Positions 1-5,112 of a stretch of DNA of 9,505 nt are shown here, piece after piece. The DNA lies in the NCBI GenBank assembly GCA_003556835.1, contig PWQG01000429.1, forward strand, positions 1-9,505, given 5' to 3'. Origin of the DNA: Gammaproteobacteria bacterium. GTDB taxonomy: Bacteria > Pseudomonadota > Gammaproteobacteria > Pseudomonadales > Pseudohongiellaceae. A program made the position numbers and the translations under genes. The first letter of the stretch is position 1. Each line of letters begins with the position of its first letter. The notes beneath the pieces were generated by a model. The model was not told the origin of the DNA. It saw only the letters and a program-made list of their open reading frames with translations, and did not search any database.

Positions 1-83
1 AGCTCCCATCGTTTCCGCTCGACTTGCATGTGTTAAGCCTGCCGCCAGCGTTCAATCTGAGCCATGATCAAACTCTTCAGTTT
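1..83 (-). rRNA. rrs: 16S ribosomal RNA, 5' end (partial)
   Basis: Read on the minus strand, this begins AAACTGAAGAGTTTGATCAT and continues with the GGCTCAG primer site, the AACGCTGGCGGCAGGC segment and ACACATGCAAGTCGAGCGG. These are the universal bacterial 16S start and the lead-in to variable region V1. The mature 5' end is placed at about 83 by analogy with E. coli. The gene leaves the window on the left inside V1, so only about 5% is present. The sequence supports Gammaproteobacteria but does not name a genus. It is transcribed from the P1 and P2 promoters on the right, after a leader of roughly 280–430 nucleotides. Confidence 0.97.
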
Positions 84-193
84 AAGATCATACTGCTTGC
101 TTCACTACAACGTACTACTTAATCGCCGTAATTCCACAAGACTTTCAAAGGCTCAAAGTCACAACTTCATCAGACTTACAATAACTCATAACT

Positions 194-213
194 GCTCGTG
201 GTAAACCACGAGC
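194..213 (-). other. Perfect 8-bp hairpin in the 16S leader
   Basis: GCTCGTGG and CCACGAGC form an uninterrupted 8-bp stem around a four-base loop (TTTA on the minus strand). No T-run follows on either strand, so it is not a terminator. It lies about 110 bases before mature 16S and is probably a structural or processing element of the pre-rRNA leader. A specific function cannot be read from the sequence. Confidence 0.6.
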
Positions 214-246
214 CGCTACGCGTAAAACTCAGTAAATCAACGCAGT

Positions 247-293
247 TGCTTGCCTTTCGACTATTTCGTGTCACCGAAATACTCCAGCAAGCA
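247..293 (-). other. Branched stem-loop in the 16S leader
   Basis: An outer 7-bp stem (TGCTTGC at 293–287 with GCAAGCA at 253–247, minus strand) encloses an inner hairpin. The inner stem is TATTTCG (281–275) paired with CGAAATA (268–262) around the loop GTGACA, and two more pairs are possible below it (283/260 and 284/259). This is likely folded leader RNA that matters for pre-16S folding or processing. A second GCAAGCA copy at 100–94 could compete for the same strand. Confidence 0.55.
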
Positions 294-318
294 CCCACCT
301 CTATTACTTGATCTCTAG

Positions 319-331
319 CTGTTAAAGAACC
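319..331 (-). promoter_or_regulatory. boxA antitermination signal of the rRNA leader
   Basis: The minus strand reads GGTTCTTTAACAG. Its core, TCTTTAACA, matches the E. coli rrn boxA core CTCTTTAACA closely. boxA RNA binds NusB–NusE (S10) and lets RNA polymerase resist Rho across the untranslated rRNA operon. Its position, after P2 and boxB and about 235 bases ahead of 16S, fits this role. Confidence 0.85.
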
Positions 332-337
332 GCTTGC

Positions 338-356
338 CCCAATCTTCGTGATTGGG
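338..356 (-). promoter_or_regulatory. boxB-like antitermination hairpin of the rRNA leader
   Basis: On the minus strand CCCAATC pairs with GATTGGG around the five-base loop ACGAA, a perfect 7-bp stem. It lies just after the P2 start and 6 bases before boxA, which is the boxB–boxA order of E. coli rrn leaders. In rRNA operons boxB matters less than boxA for the Nus/SuhB antitermination complex. The role is assigned from position and shape, not from a conserved sequence. Confidence 0.7.
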
Positions 357-368
357 TCGAGGCCGCGT

Positions 369-396
369 ATTATACGCCTCTCAGCGAATCTGGCAA
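369..396 (-). promoter_or_regulatory. rRNA operon promoter P2
   Basis: On the minus strand there is a -35 TTGCCA (396–391), a 16-bp spacer and a perfect -10 TATAAT (374–369), followed by the GC-rich ACGCGGCC. It lies about 155 bp downstream of P1, giving the tandem P1–P2 arrangement of E. coli rrn operons. The sequence just upstream is purine-rich with A-tracts (about 400–440) and could serve as a UP element. The predicted start is about 360–362, just before boxB. Confidence 0.87.
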
Positions 397-477
397 GAAC
401 TTTCTGAAGCTTTCCTCAAGTTTTTCACTTTCCGGAAAATGGCGCTTTAAAACACCACTTCATCCTGCCGAATCTTG

Positions 478-516
478 CTCTGAAGACGCTGCGGTCGTGA
501 CCGTTTCGTCTCAGAG
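478..516 (-). other. Hairpin at the 5' end of the P1 rRNA transcript
   Basis: On the minus strand, CTCTGA (516–511) pairs with TCAGAG (483–478) and GACG (510–507) pairs with CGTC (488–485), with one bulged base at 484. A small internal loop (AAA/CAG) separates this from an inner stem CGGTC/GACCG (503–499 with 496–492). The stem begins at or within a base of the predicted P1 start. No U-run follows, so it is not an intrinsic terminator. The role is unknown; it might protect the 5' end of the transcript. Confidence 0.6.
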
Positions 517-523
517 GGCGCGC

Positions 524-551
524 ATTATGCCATACCATTTCTGTATGACAA
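524..551 (-). promoter_or_regulatory. rRNA operon promoter P1
   Basis: On the minus strand there is a -35 TTGTCA (551–546), a 16-bp spacer and a -10 CATAAT (529–524), followed by the GC-rich discriminator GCGCGCCC. The short spacer plus GC-rich discriminator is the hallmark of growth-rate and ppGpp/DksA-controlled rrn P1 promoters. An A-tract with neighbouring T/A-rich sequence (565–580) lies where a UP element would contact the RNA polymerase alpha subunit. It reaches the tyrS stop codon. The predicted start is about 515–516. Confidence 0.88.
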
Positions 552-579
552 GCCTTTGACGCGGTTTTTTGTAAATAAA

Positions 580-1875
580 TTACGAATCAGCAGACTCGGC
601 ATCCAGACAGACCAGATGGAACTGCTTCTTACCACGCCGGATCACAAAATATCGACCGTACAGCGCGTCTTTTTCTTCCAGCCGATGCCCGCCTTCGCTC
701 AGCTTTTCACCGTTGACACTCACCGCGTTGTTGCCGAGGAACTCACGGGCCACACGATTGGACTTGGCCAGGCCGCTCTCGACCAGCGCAGCGACCAGGT
801 CCACGCCCGGTGCCAGCACGGTCGTTGGCAGACCATCAAGTCGCAACTGCTCCAGATCATCTGCAGTCATGCTGCGGATATCTCCGGAAAACAGTGCGGC
901 GCTTATACGCTCGGCCGCCTGCAGGCCCGCCTCTCCATGCACAAGCAGGGTGGCATCCCGGGCCAGGACAGACTGCGCTTCGGGCTTGCCCGCGCGCCCG
1001 CGATCAGCCTCCTCCACCGCCTGCACCTCCTCGGGAGACAGGAAAGAGAAGTAATACAGGAACTTGTACACATCGGCATCGGCTGTGTTCAGCCAGAACT
1101 GATAGAAGGCGTACGGTGACGTCTTTGCCGGGTCCAGCCATACGGTACCGGTTTCGGTCTTGCCGAATTTGCTGCCATCCGCCTTGGTCACCAGCGGCAG
1201 GGTGATGCCATATACCTGCCCTTTGTGGAGGCGACGCGTCAGATCAATACCGCCGGTGATGTTGCCCCACTGATCACTGCCTCCGATCTGCATGGTGCAA
1301 TCGTAGCGCTTGTACAATTCGGCAAAGTCATAGGACTGGAGCAGCATGTAGCTGAATTCGGTGAAAGAGATGCCGGCACCCTCTCGATCCAGACGCTGCT
1401 TCACGGACTCTTTCTGGATCATCGCGTTGACGGAGAAATGCTTGCCCACGTCGCGCAGGAAGTCGAGAACACTCTGGCTTTTTATCCAGTCGAGATTGTT
1501 GACCACCAGCGCCGAGTTGGCACCACAGTCGAAATCGAGAAACTGACTTACCTGGTTCTGCAGCCGGCGCACCCAATCCCCCACGATATCCGGGGTGTTG
1601 AGCTGCCTCTCGGCCGCCTTGAAACTGGGATCGCCGATCAGACCCGTGGCACCGCCCACCAGGGCGATGGGCTTGTGCCCTGCCTGCTGAAAACGCTTCA
1701 ATGCCAGCAAGGGAACCAGATGCCCGATATGCAGACTGTCCGCAGTCGGGTCAAATCCGCTATAAAGCACCCGACTGCCGCCGGCCAGATGTTCCTCCAG
1801 CTCTTCCTGGGCAGTCATTTGCGCAATCAGTCCACGACGTTGCAGATCGTGCAAAACGTTGGCATCACCGGGCAT
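580..1875 (-). CDS. tyrS: Tyrosyl-tRNA synthetase (TyrS, KFGKT type)
   Basis: TyrS is a cytoplasmic class I synthetase that activates tyrosine with ATP and charges tRNA-Tyr, usually as a homodimer. The 431-residue product is close to E. coli TyrS (424) along its whole length. The segment SGFDPTADSLHIGHLVP (39–55) carries the HIGH signature at 49–52 and follows the substrate-pocket Tyr38. The second ATP signature, KFGKT, is at 236–240. QIGGSDQWGN is conserved mid-protein. The C-terminal 65 or so residues form an S4-type tRNA-binding domain. The ATG at 1875 has a strong AGGAAGG five bases upstream. The stop is TAA at 582–580. The rRNA P1 promoter starts only 28 bp beyond it, with no terminator between. 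Identity is secure. KFGKT rather than KMSKS places it with the E. coli/Geobacillus TyrS group, not TyrZ. Confidence 0.97.
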   Translation of the reverse strand: MPGDANVLHDLQRRGLIAQMTAQEELEEHLAGGSRVLYSGFDPTADSLHIGHLVPLLALKRFQQAGHKPIALVGGATGLIGDPSFKAAERQLNTPDIVGDWVRRLQNQVSQFLDFDCGANSALVVNNLDWIKSQSVLDFLRDVGKHFSVNAMIQKESVKQRLDREGAGISFTEFSYMLLQSYDFAELYKRYDCTMQIGGSDQWGNITGGIDLTRRLHKGQVYGITLPLVTKADGSKFGKTETGTVWLDPAKTSPYAFYQFWLNTADADVYKFLYYFSFLSPEEVQAVEEADRGRAGKPEAQSVLARDATLLVHGEAGLQAAERISAALFSGDIRSMTADDLEQLRLDGLPTTVLAPGVDLVAALVESGLAKSNRVAREFLGNNAVSVNGEKLSEGGHRLEEKDALYGRYFVIRRGKKQFHLVCLDAESADS

Positions 1876-1880
1876 GAGAT

Positions 1881-1887
1881 CCTTCCT
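1881..1887 (-). promoter_or_regulatory. Ribosome binding site of tyrS
   Basis: AGGAAGG on the minus strand sits five bases ahead of the ATG at 1875. It is a strong Shine-Dalgarno match and fixes the start of tyrS. Confidence 0.85.
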
Positions 1888-1906
1888 GTCAGTCCAAAGA
1901 GCGCAG

Positions 1907-1912
1907 ATTCTA
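1907..1912 (-). promoter_or_regulatory. Candidate -10 of the tyrS promoter
   Basis: The minus strand carries TAGAAT (5 of 6 to consensus), which would give a start about 25 bases before the tyrS ATG. No good -35 lies 16–18 bp upstream (the best is TGATTC at 17 bp), so the call is weak. The position in the divergent tyrS/mepM gap is right. Confidence 0.35.
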
Positions 1913-1957
1913 CACTATTCAGTAATCGCGAATCATTCACAGTCTGGAAAACCTGAC

Positions 1958-1986
1958 TTGACCTTCGGTACAAAAGCCTTAAGAAT
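1958..1986 (+). promoter_or_regulatory. Candidate promoter of the mepM–anmK pair
   Basis: TTGACC (1958–1963, 5 of 6), a 17-bp spacer and AAGAAT (1981–1986, 4 of 6) make a plausible sigma-70 promoter on the plus strand. The start would be about 1993, leaving a leader of about 50 bases before the ATG at 2045. It also argues that longer in-frame starts upstream of 2045 are not used, because they would lie before the transcript begins. Confidence 0.5.
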
Positions 1987-2044
1987 TGCGTTCGGGCTAC
2001 ACCATGGACATCCAATAACAAGTAACAGAGAAATCTTTATTCTC

Positions 2045-3460
2045 ATGGAATTCATAAAAAAGACGCATCACTTCATCGACTCTCATTTTCCAAAACAACA
2101 TCTACTACTCGCCGGCACACTGATCACCGCTTTGACATTGGCAATTGTGCTGACCTCCGACGATGCGGCACACGGCCAACGCATCCAGGTAACAAACGAC
2201 AGCCTTGCAGACTCGGGGCTACCGGGTCTGAGCGCCGCGGAGCAGGACGGAATACTCGTCAGCGCACAGGAGCTTGCTGGCGCAGAACTCAACGGCGAGG
2301 CGACAATCCCCGAATCCGACCCCCACTGGACTGAACTCGAAGTGAGCTCGGGAGACACCCTGTCCACCCTGTTCAATCAGGTGGGCCTGACCGCAGGCGA
2401 TGTGCACCGCCTGCTGAACAACAGTGACGAACCCGAGATCCTGCACCGATTGCACCCGGGCTACCAGTTGGCGTTCTACATGCCGGAACCCGGTCATCTG
2501 GAACAATTGAAAGTGCGCACCTCACCACTGGACGGTTATTCCTTCACCCTGCAAGACGCTCGCTATGAAGTGGAACCCATTGTCCGTGAAGCGGAACGGG
2601 TCGAGACCCTGCGCAGTGGCGAAATTACCGACAGCCTCTTCATGGCGGCGCAACGGGCCGACATTCCGGCCCAGGTGGTCATGGAAATGTCCGACATTTT
2701 TGGTGGTGTCATCGACTTCATCATGGACCCACGCCATGGCGATGAGTTCAGCATCCTGTACGAGGAGATCCGGCTGAACGGAGAGTTCGTGCGCACCGGA
2801 GAGATCGTCGGCGCAAGCTTCACCAATCGCGGCCGCGAACACATCGCCCTGCGCTATGAAACCGAGGAAGGCGATGTGGGCTTCTTCACTCCGGACGGCG
2901 AAAGCATGAACAAGGCATTCCTCCGCAATCCGCTGGATGTCTTCCGCATCAGTTCCAACTTCAATCCCAACCGACGCCATCCGATTCACAATACCATCCG
3001 CGCCCACCGGGGCACCGACTATGCCGCTCCGACTGGCACGCCGGTACGCGCTACCGCCGACGGCCAGGTGACCTGGGCACAGCGCAATGGCTCTTTCGGC
3101 CACCTGGTCGTGATCCAGCACCCCGGAGGGTTTGAAACAAAATATGCCCACCTCAATGCTTATGCGTCCGGCATACGTAAAGGCAGCAGGGTCCGACAGG
3201 GACAGGTGATCGGGTATGTGGGCGCGACCGGCGGGGCGACCGGACCGCATCTGCACTACGAGTTCCTGGTCAATGGGGTGCATCGAGACCCGCGCACGGT
3301 GCTTGATGAACTGCCCCAGGCGATCACGCTGGACAAGCAGGAAATGAACCGTTTCCGGGCGCACACCCGCGATGCACTGGCCCGCTTCCGTGACCCGGTC
3401 GACCAGCAACGCCTGCTCAGCTACAACGCGGACCAGTCCACCACATCCACCACCAACTGA
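2045..3460 (+). CDS. mepM: M23 family murein endopeptidase, MepM-like
   Basis: Likely a periplasmic zinc endopeptidase that cuts peptide crosslinks in peptidoglycan to make room for new wall. With the start at 2045 it has 471 residues. There is a short cytoplasmic tail, one membrane segment (about 19–36, uncleaved anchor or signal), a LysM/OapA-like domain beginning about residue 95 (WTELEVSSGDTLSTLF), a Csd3/MepM-type middle region, and the LytM domain at about 316–412. The zinc and catalytic residues are intact: His321 and Asp325 in HRGTD, His369 in YAH, His402 and His404 in HLH. The reading frame is open 62 codons further upstream, but that stretch overlaps the tyrS start and the promoter; the anchor follows residue 2045 naturally. 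The ribosome site is weak. It precedes anmK by 42 bases. As I recall, the P. aeruginosa gene at this position (PA0667) is MepM, a substrate of the CtpA protease. Confidence 0.88.
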   Translation: MEFIKKTHHFIDSHFPKQHLLLAGTLITALTLAIVLTSDDAAHGQRIQVTNDSLADSGLPGLSAAEQDGILVSAQELAGAELNGEATIPESDPHWTELEVSSGDTLSTLFNQVGLTAGDVHRLLNNSDEPEILHRLHPGYQLAFYMPEPGHLEQLKVRTSPLDGYSFTLQDARYEVEPIVREAERVETLRSGEITDSLFMAAQRADIPAQVVMEMSDIFGGVIDFIMDPRHGDEFSILYEEIRLNGEFVRTGEIVGASFTNRGREHIALRYETEEGDVGFFTPDGESMNKAFLRNPLDVFRISSNFNPNRRHPIHNTIRAHRGTDYAAPTGTPVRATADGQVTWAQRNGSFGHLVVIQHPGGFETKYAHLNAYASGIRKGSRVRQGQVIGYVGATGGATGPHLHYEFLVNGVHRDPRTVLDELPQAITLDKQEMNRFRAHTRDALARFRDPVDQQRLLSYNADQSTTSTTN

Positions 3461-3465
3461 TGGCC

Positions 3466-3483
3466 GGAGCATGACAATGCTCC
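3466..3483 (+). other. Hairpin between mepM and anmK
   Basis: GGAGCAT and ATGCTCC form a perfect 7-bp stem around GACA, starting five bases after the mepM stop and ending 19 bases before the anmK ATG. There is no T-run, so it is not an intrinsic terminator. It could be a processing or mRNA-stability element that sets different levels for the two genes. It nearly fills the gap and leaves only GGGAC as a weak ribosome site for anmK. Confidence 0.55.
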
Positions 3484-3502
3484 CCGCCAGCCGGGACAGC
3501 AT

Positions 3503-4645
3503 ATGGCAGAGTCATGCTACTTCATCGGGCTGATATCCGGCACCAGTGTGGACGGTGTCGATGCCGCCCTGGTCGAATTCCAGGGCAGCTCACCCCGACT
3601 GCTCGCCACTCATTGTGAGCCCATGCCAGAATCGCTCCGCAATTCCATTCTGGCGCTCTGTACGGACCAATCGGTTTCCTTGCGACAGCTGGGCGAGACC
3701 GGCATTGAAACGGCCCGGTGCTTCGCCGATGCAGCCACCCGGGTCCTGGAAAAAGCCGGCAAGCCAGCCAGCCTCGTCCGGGCCATTGGCAGCCATGGCC
3801 AGACTGTCTACCATCACCCGGACAGCGCGGCGGCATTCACCCTGCAAATAGGTGATGGCGCCACCATAGCCGAACACACCGGCATCCCCGTGGTCAGTGA
3901 TTTCCGTTCCGCCGACATGGCGGCTGGCGGCCAGGGCGCCCCCCTGGCGCCGCTGTTTCATCAGGCCTGCTTCCACAGCAAGGAGAAACAACGGCTGGTC
4001 CTCAATCTTGGAGGAATCAGCAATCTCAGTGTCCTGCATTCTGATCCGGACGGGCCGGTGACCGGTTTTGATTGTGGGCCAGCGAACGTGCTGATGGATG
4101 GATGGATACAACAAAAGCGCGGCCTGCCCTATGACCGGGATGGCCTCTGGGCAGCCAGTGGACAGGCGAATGCCGAATTGCTGGAACGGTGCCTGCGCGA
4201 ACCCTATTTTGCACGCCCCATCCCGAAAAGCACCGGACGGGAACGCTTCAACATGGAGTGGCTGGAGCGCCGGCTTACGAACCTGAAGCAGTCCCTGGCG
4301 GACCAGGATGTGCAGGCCACACTACTGGAGCTGACCGCTCGCACAGTGGCCGATGCCGTCGAACAACATTCGAGTGGAGAAGCGCAACTCCTCGTCTGCG
4401 GCGGTGGCGCCCACAACCGACAGCTGATGCAACGACTGGCGGAGTTGCTGCCGGATCATGATGTCATTGAAAGCGGACAACTGGGGGTCTCGGCCGACTG
4501 GGTGGAAGCGGTGACATTCGCCTGGCTGGCACGAGCATTCATGGAACGGAGAAGCGTGGACTGCCGTCGCCTGACCGGCGCCCGCCACCCCTGCGTACTT
4601 GGTGCGCTGCATCATGCTGCTTCGGTGCGGGAGGCAGGGTCTTAA
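3503..4645 (+). CDS. anmK: Anhydro-N-acetylmuramic acid kinase
   Basis: AnmK phosphorylates and opens 1,6-anhydro-MurNAc, released when peptidoglycan is recycled, giving MurNAc-6-phosphate in the cytoplasm. The 380-residue protein is about the family length (E. coli 369). It opens with the ATP-binding signature GLISGTSVDGVDAAL (9–23). The segment GFDCGPAN (188–195) contains Asp190, matching the catalytic base Asp182 of the P. aeruginosa enzyme by position. LLVCGGGAHN is the second nucleotide-binding loop, and the C-terminus TGARHPCVLGALHHA is typical. It follows mepM closely, so a hydrolase and a recycling enzyme for the same polymer are likely co-transcribed. The stop TAA (4643–4645) overlaps the stop of convergent erpA by four bases. 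Identity is secure. Confidence 0.96.
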   Translation: MAESCYFIGLISGTSVDGVDAALVEFQGSSPRLLATHCEPMPESLRNSILALCTDQSVSLRQLGETGIETARCFADAATRVLEKAGKPASLVRAIGSHGQTVYHHPDSAAAFTLQIGDGATIAEHTGIPVVSDFRSADMAAGGQGAPLAPLFHQACFHSKEKQRLVLNLGGISNLSVLHSDPDGPVTGFDCGPANVLMDGWIQQKRGLPYDRDGLWAASGQANAELLERCLREPYFARPIPKSTGRERFNMEWLERRLTNLKQSLADQDVQATLLELTARTVADAVEQHSSGEAQLLVCGGGAHNRQLMQRLAELLPDHDVIESGQLGVSADWVEAVTFAWLARAFMERRSVDCRRLTGARHPCVLGALHHAASVREAGS

Positions 4646-4995
4646 ACCGAGAACGAGGACCCGCAACCACAGGTGGTGGTGGCCATCGGGTTTTCCACCG
4701 TGAAGCGCGCACCCTGGAGATTCTCGACGTAATCGACCCTTGAGCCCACCAGGAACTGATAACTCAGCGGGTCGACCAGCAAGGTCGCGCCATTGGACTC
4801 GATTTCCGTATCCTCTTCTTGCACTTCCTCATCAAAGCGGAAGCCATATTGGAAGCCGGAGCAGCCGCCACCGGTGACATACACCCGCAGCTTCAGGTTT
4901 TCCCGGCCTTCTTCCACAGCAAGACTCTGAATCTTGTTCACGGCGCTTTCGGTCAGGGAAATGATGACCGGATCATGTGATTGTACTGCTGACAT
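4642..4995 (-). CDS. erpA: Iron-sulfur cluster insertion protein ErpA (A-type carrier)
   Basis: ErpA receives Fe-S clusters from the scaffold systems and delivers them to apo-enzymes, including isoprenoid-pathway enzymes in E. coli. With the start at 4995 the protein has 117 residues, close to E. coli ErpA (114). The three cluster-binding cysteines are present: Cys45 in TGGGCSGFQYGF, and Cys109 and Cys111 in the C-terminal CGCGSSFSV. NLKLRVYVTGGGC is distinctive for ErpA against IscA. The frame is open upstream to a TTG at 5070 with ATGs at 5061 and 5046, which would add up to 25 residues. These have no ribosome site, and the predicted promoter lies at 5060–5089, so only the start at 4995 (weak GGGA upstream) fits a transcript with a leader. 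It is convergent with anmK, sharing TTAA. The 117-bp gap from argC and its own promoter argue for separate control, probably by IscR. Confidence 0.94.
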   Translation of the reverse strand: MSAVQSHDPVIISLTESAVNKIQSLAVEEGRENLKLRVYVTGGGCSGFQYGFRFDEEVQEEDTEIESNGATLLVDPLSYQFLVGSRVDYVENLQGARFTVENPMATTTCGCGSSFSV

Positions 4996-5059
4996 GCCTG
5001 TCCCATATCGGATGAATGAAGCGTGATCGAAATCTCGGCCCTCCATGGCAGCCGACGTC

Positions 5060-5089
5060 ATTATGGACAAGACCGAGTAATTCAGTCAA
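5060..5089 (-). promoter_or_regulatory. Promoter of erpA
   Basis: On the minus strand TTGACT (5089–5084, 5 of 6), an 18-bp spacer and CATAAT (5065–5060, 5 of 6) form a good sigma-70 promoter. The start would be about 5053, giving a leader of about 58 bases before the ATG at 4995. The -35 lies inside the IscR-like site, so IscR binding would block RNA polymerase. Confidence 0.7.
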
Positions 5090-5093
5090 CTAT
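5069..5093 (-). promoter_or_regulatory. Putative IscR class I (type 1) binding site
   Basis: Compared by hand with the E. coli type 1 consensus as I remember it (ATASYYGACTRWWWYAGTCRRSTAT), the minus-strand sequence from 5093 to 5069 matches about 21 of 25 positions. It reads ATAGTTGACTGAATTACTC, then GGTCTT. The left half is perfect and the outer right half is weaker. The E. coli iscR and erpA promoters carry this class of site, which is bound by [2Fe-2S]-IscR as a repressor. The overlap with the erpA -35 is the expected geometry. An IscR gene is not in the window. Confidence 0.65.
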
Positions 5094-5112
5094 TCCCGCA
5101 TCACAAGCGGCC

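Larger units (their letters stand above)
84..515 (-). other. rRNA operon leader (pre-16S 5' external spacer)
   Basis: This stretch has no convincing gene. It is the transcribed spacer between the rRNA promoters and mature 16S. In transcription order on the minus strand it holds a 5'-terminal hairpin from P1 (516–478), a plain segment and the embedded P2 promoter (396–369), boxB (356–338), boxA (331–319), a branched stem (293–247), a hairpin (213–194), then an AT-rich run to the 16S start. It is visibly more AT-rich than the flanking coding DNA. RNase III normally cuts a duplex formed between leader and the 16S–23S spacer. The partner spacer lies outside the window, so that pairing cannot be tested here. 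Confidence 0.85.

Noticed and set aside
194..213. Intrinsic terminator in the rRNA leader
   Set aside because: The stem is good, but no T-run follows on either strand, and a terminator in an rRNA leader would make no sense. It is kept only as a structural hairpin.
556..1119. A 187-codon plus-strand frame starting beside the rRNA promoter
   Set aside because: Nearly all of it is antisense to the tyrS 3' half, and the protein resembles nothing I know.
1225..1956. A 243-codon plus-strand frame across tyrS
   Set aside because: It is antisense to tyrS, which has intact HIGH and KFGKT motifs and a strong ribosome site. The shadow has no ribosome site or family match.
1859..2044. A 62-codon N-terminal extension of the M23 peptidase
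   Set aside because: It overlaps the start of tyrS and the likely promoter. The sequence has no signal or domain, and the membrane anchor follows naturally from the ATG at 2045.
3466..3483. Terminator after mepM
   Set aside because: The hairpin lacks a T-run, and anmK follows in the same direction within 42 bp.
2522..3502. A 326-codon open frame on the minus strand opposite mepM
   Set aside because: It is fully antisense to the well-supported M23 peptidase, and the protein has no recognisable domain. Long shadow frames are common in GC-rich genes.
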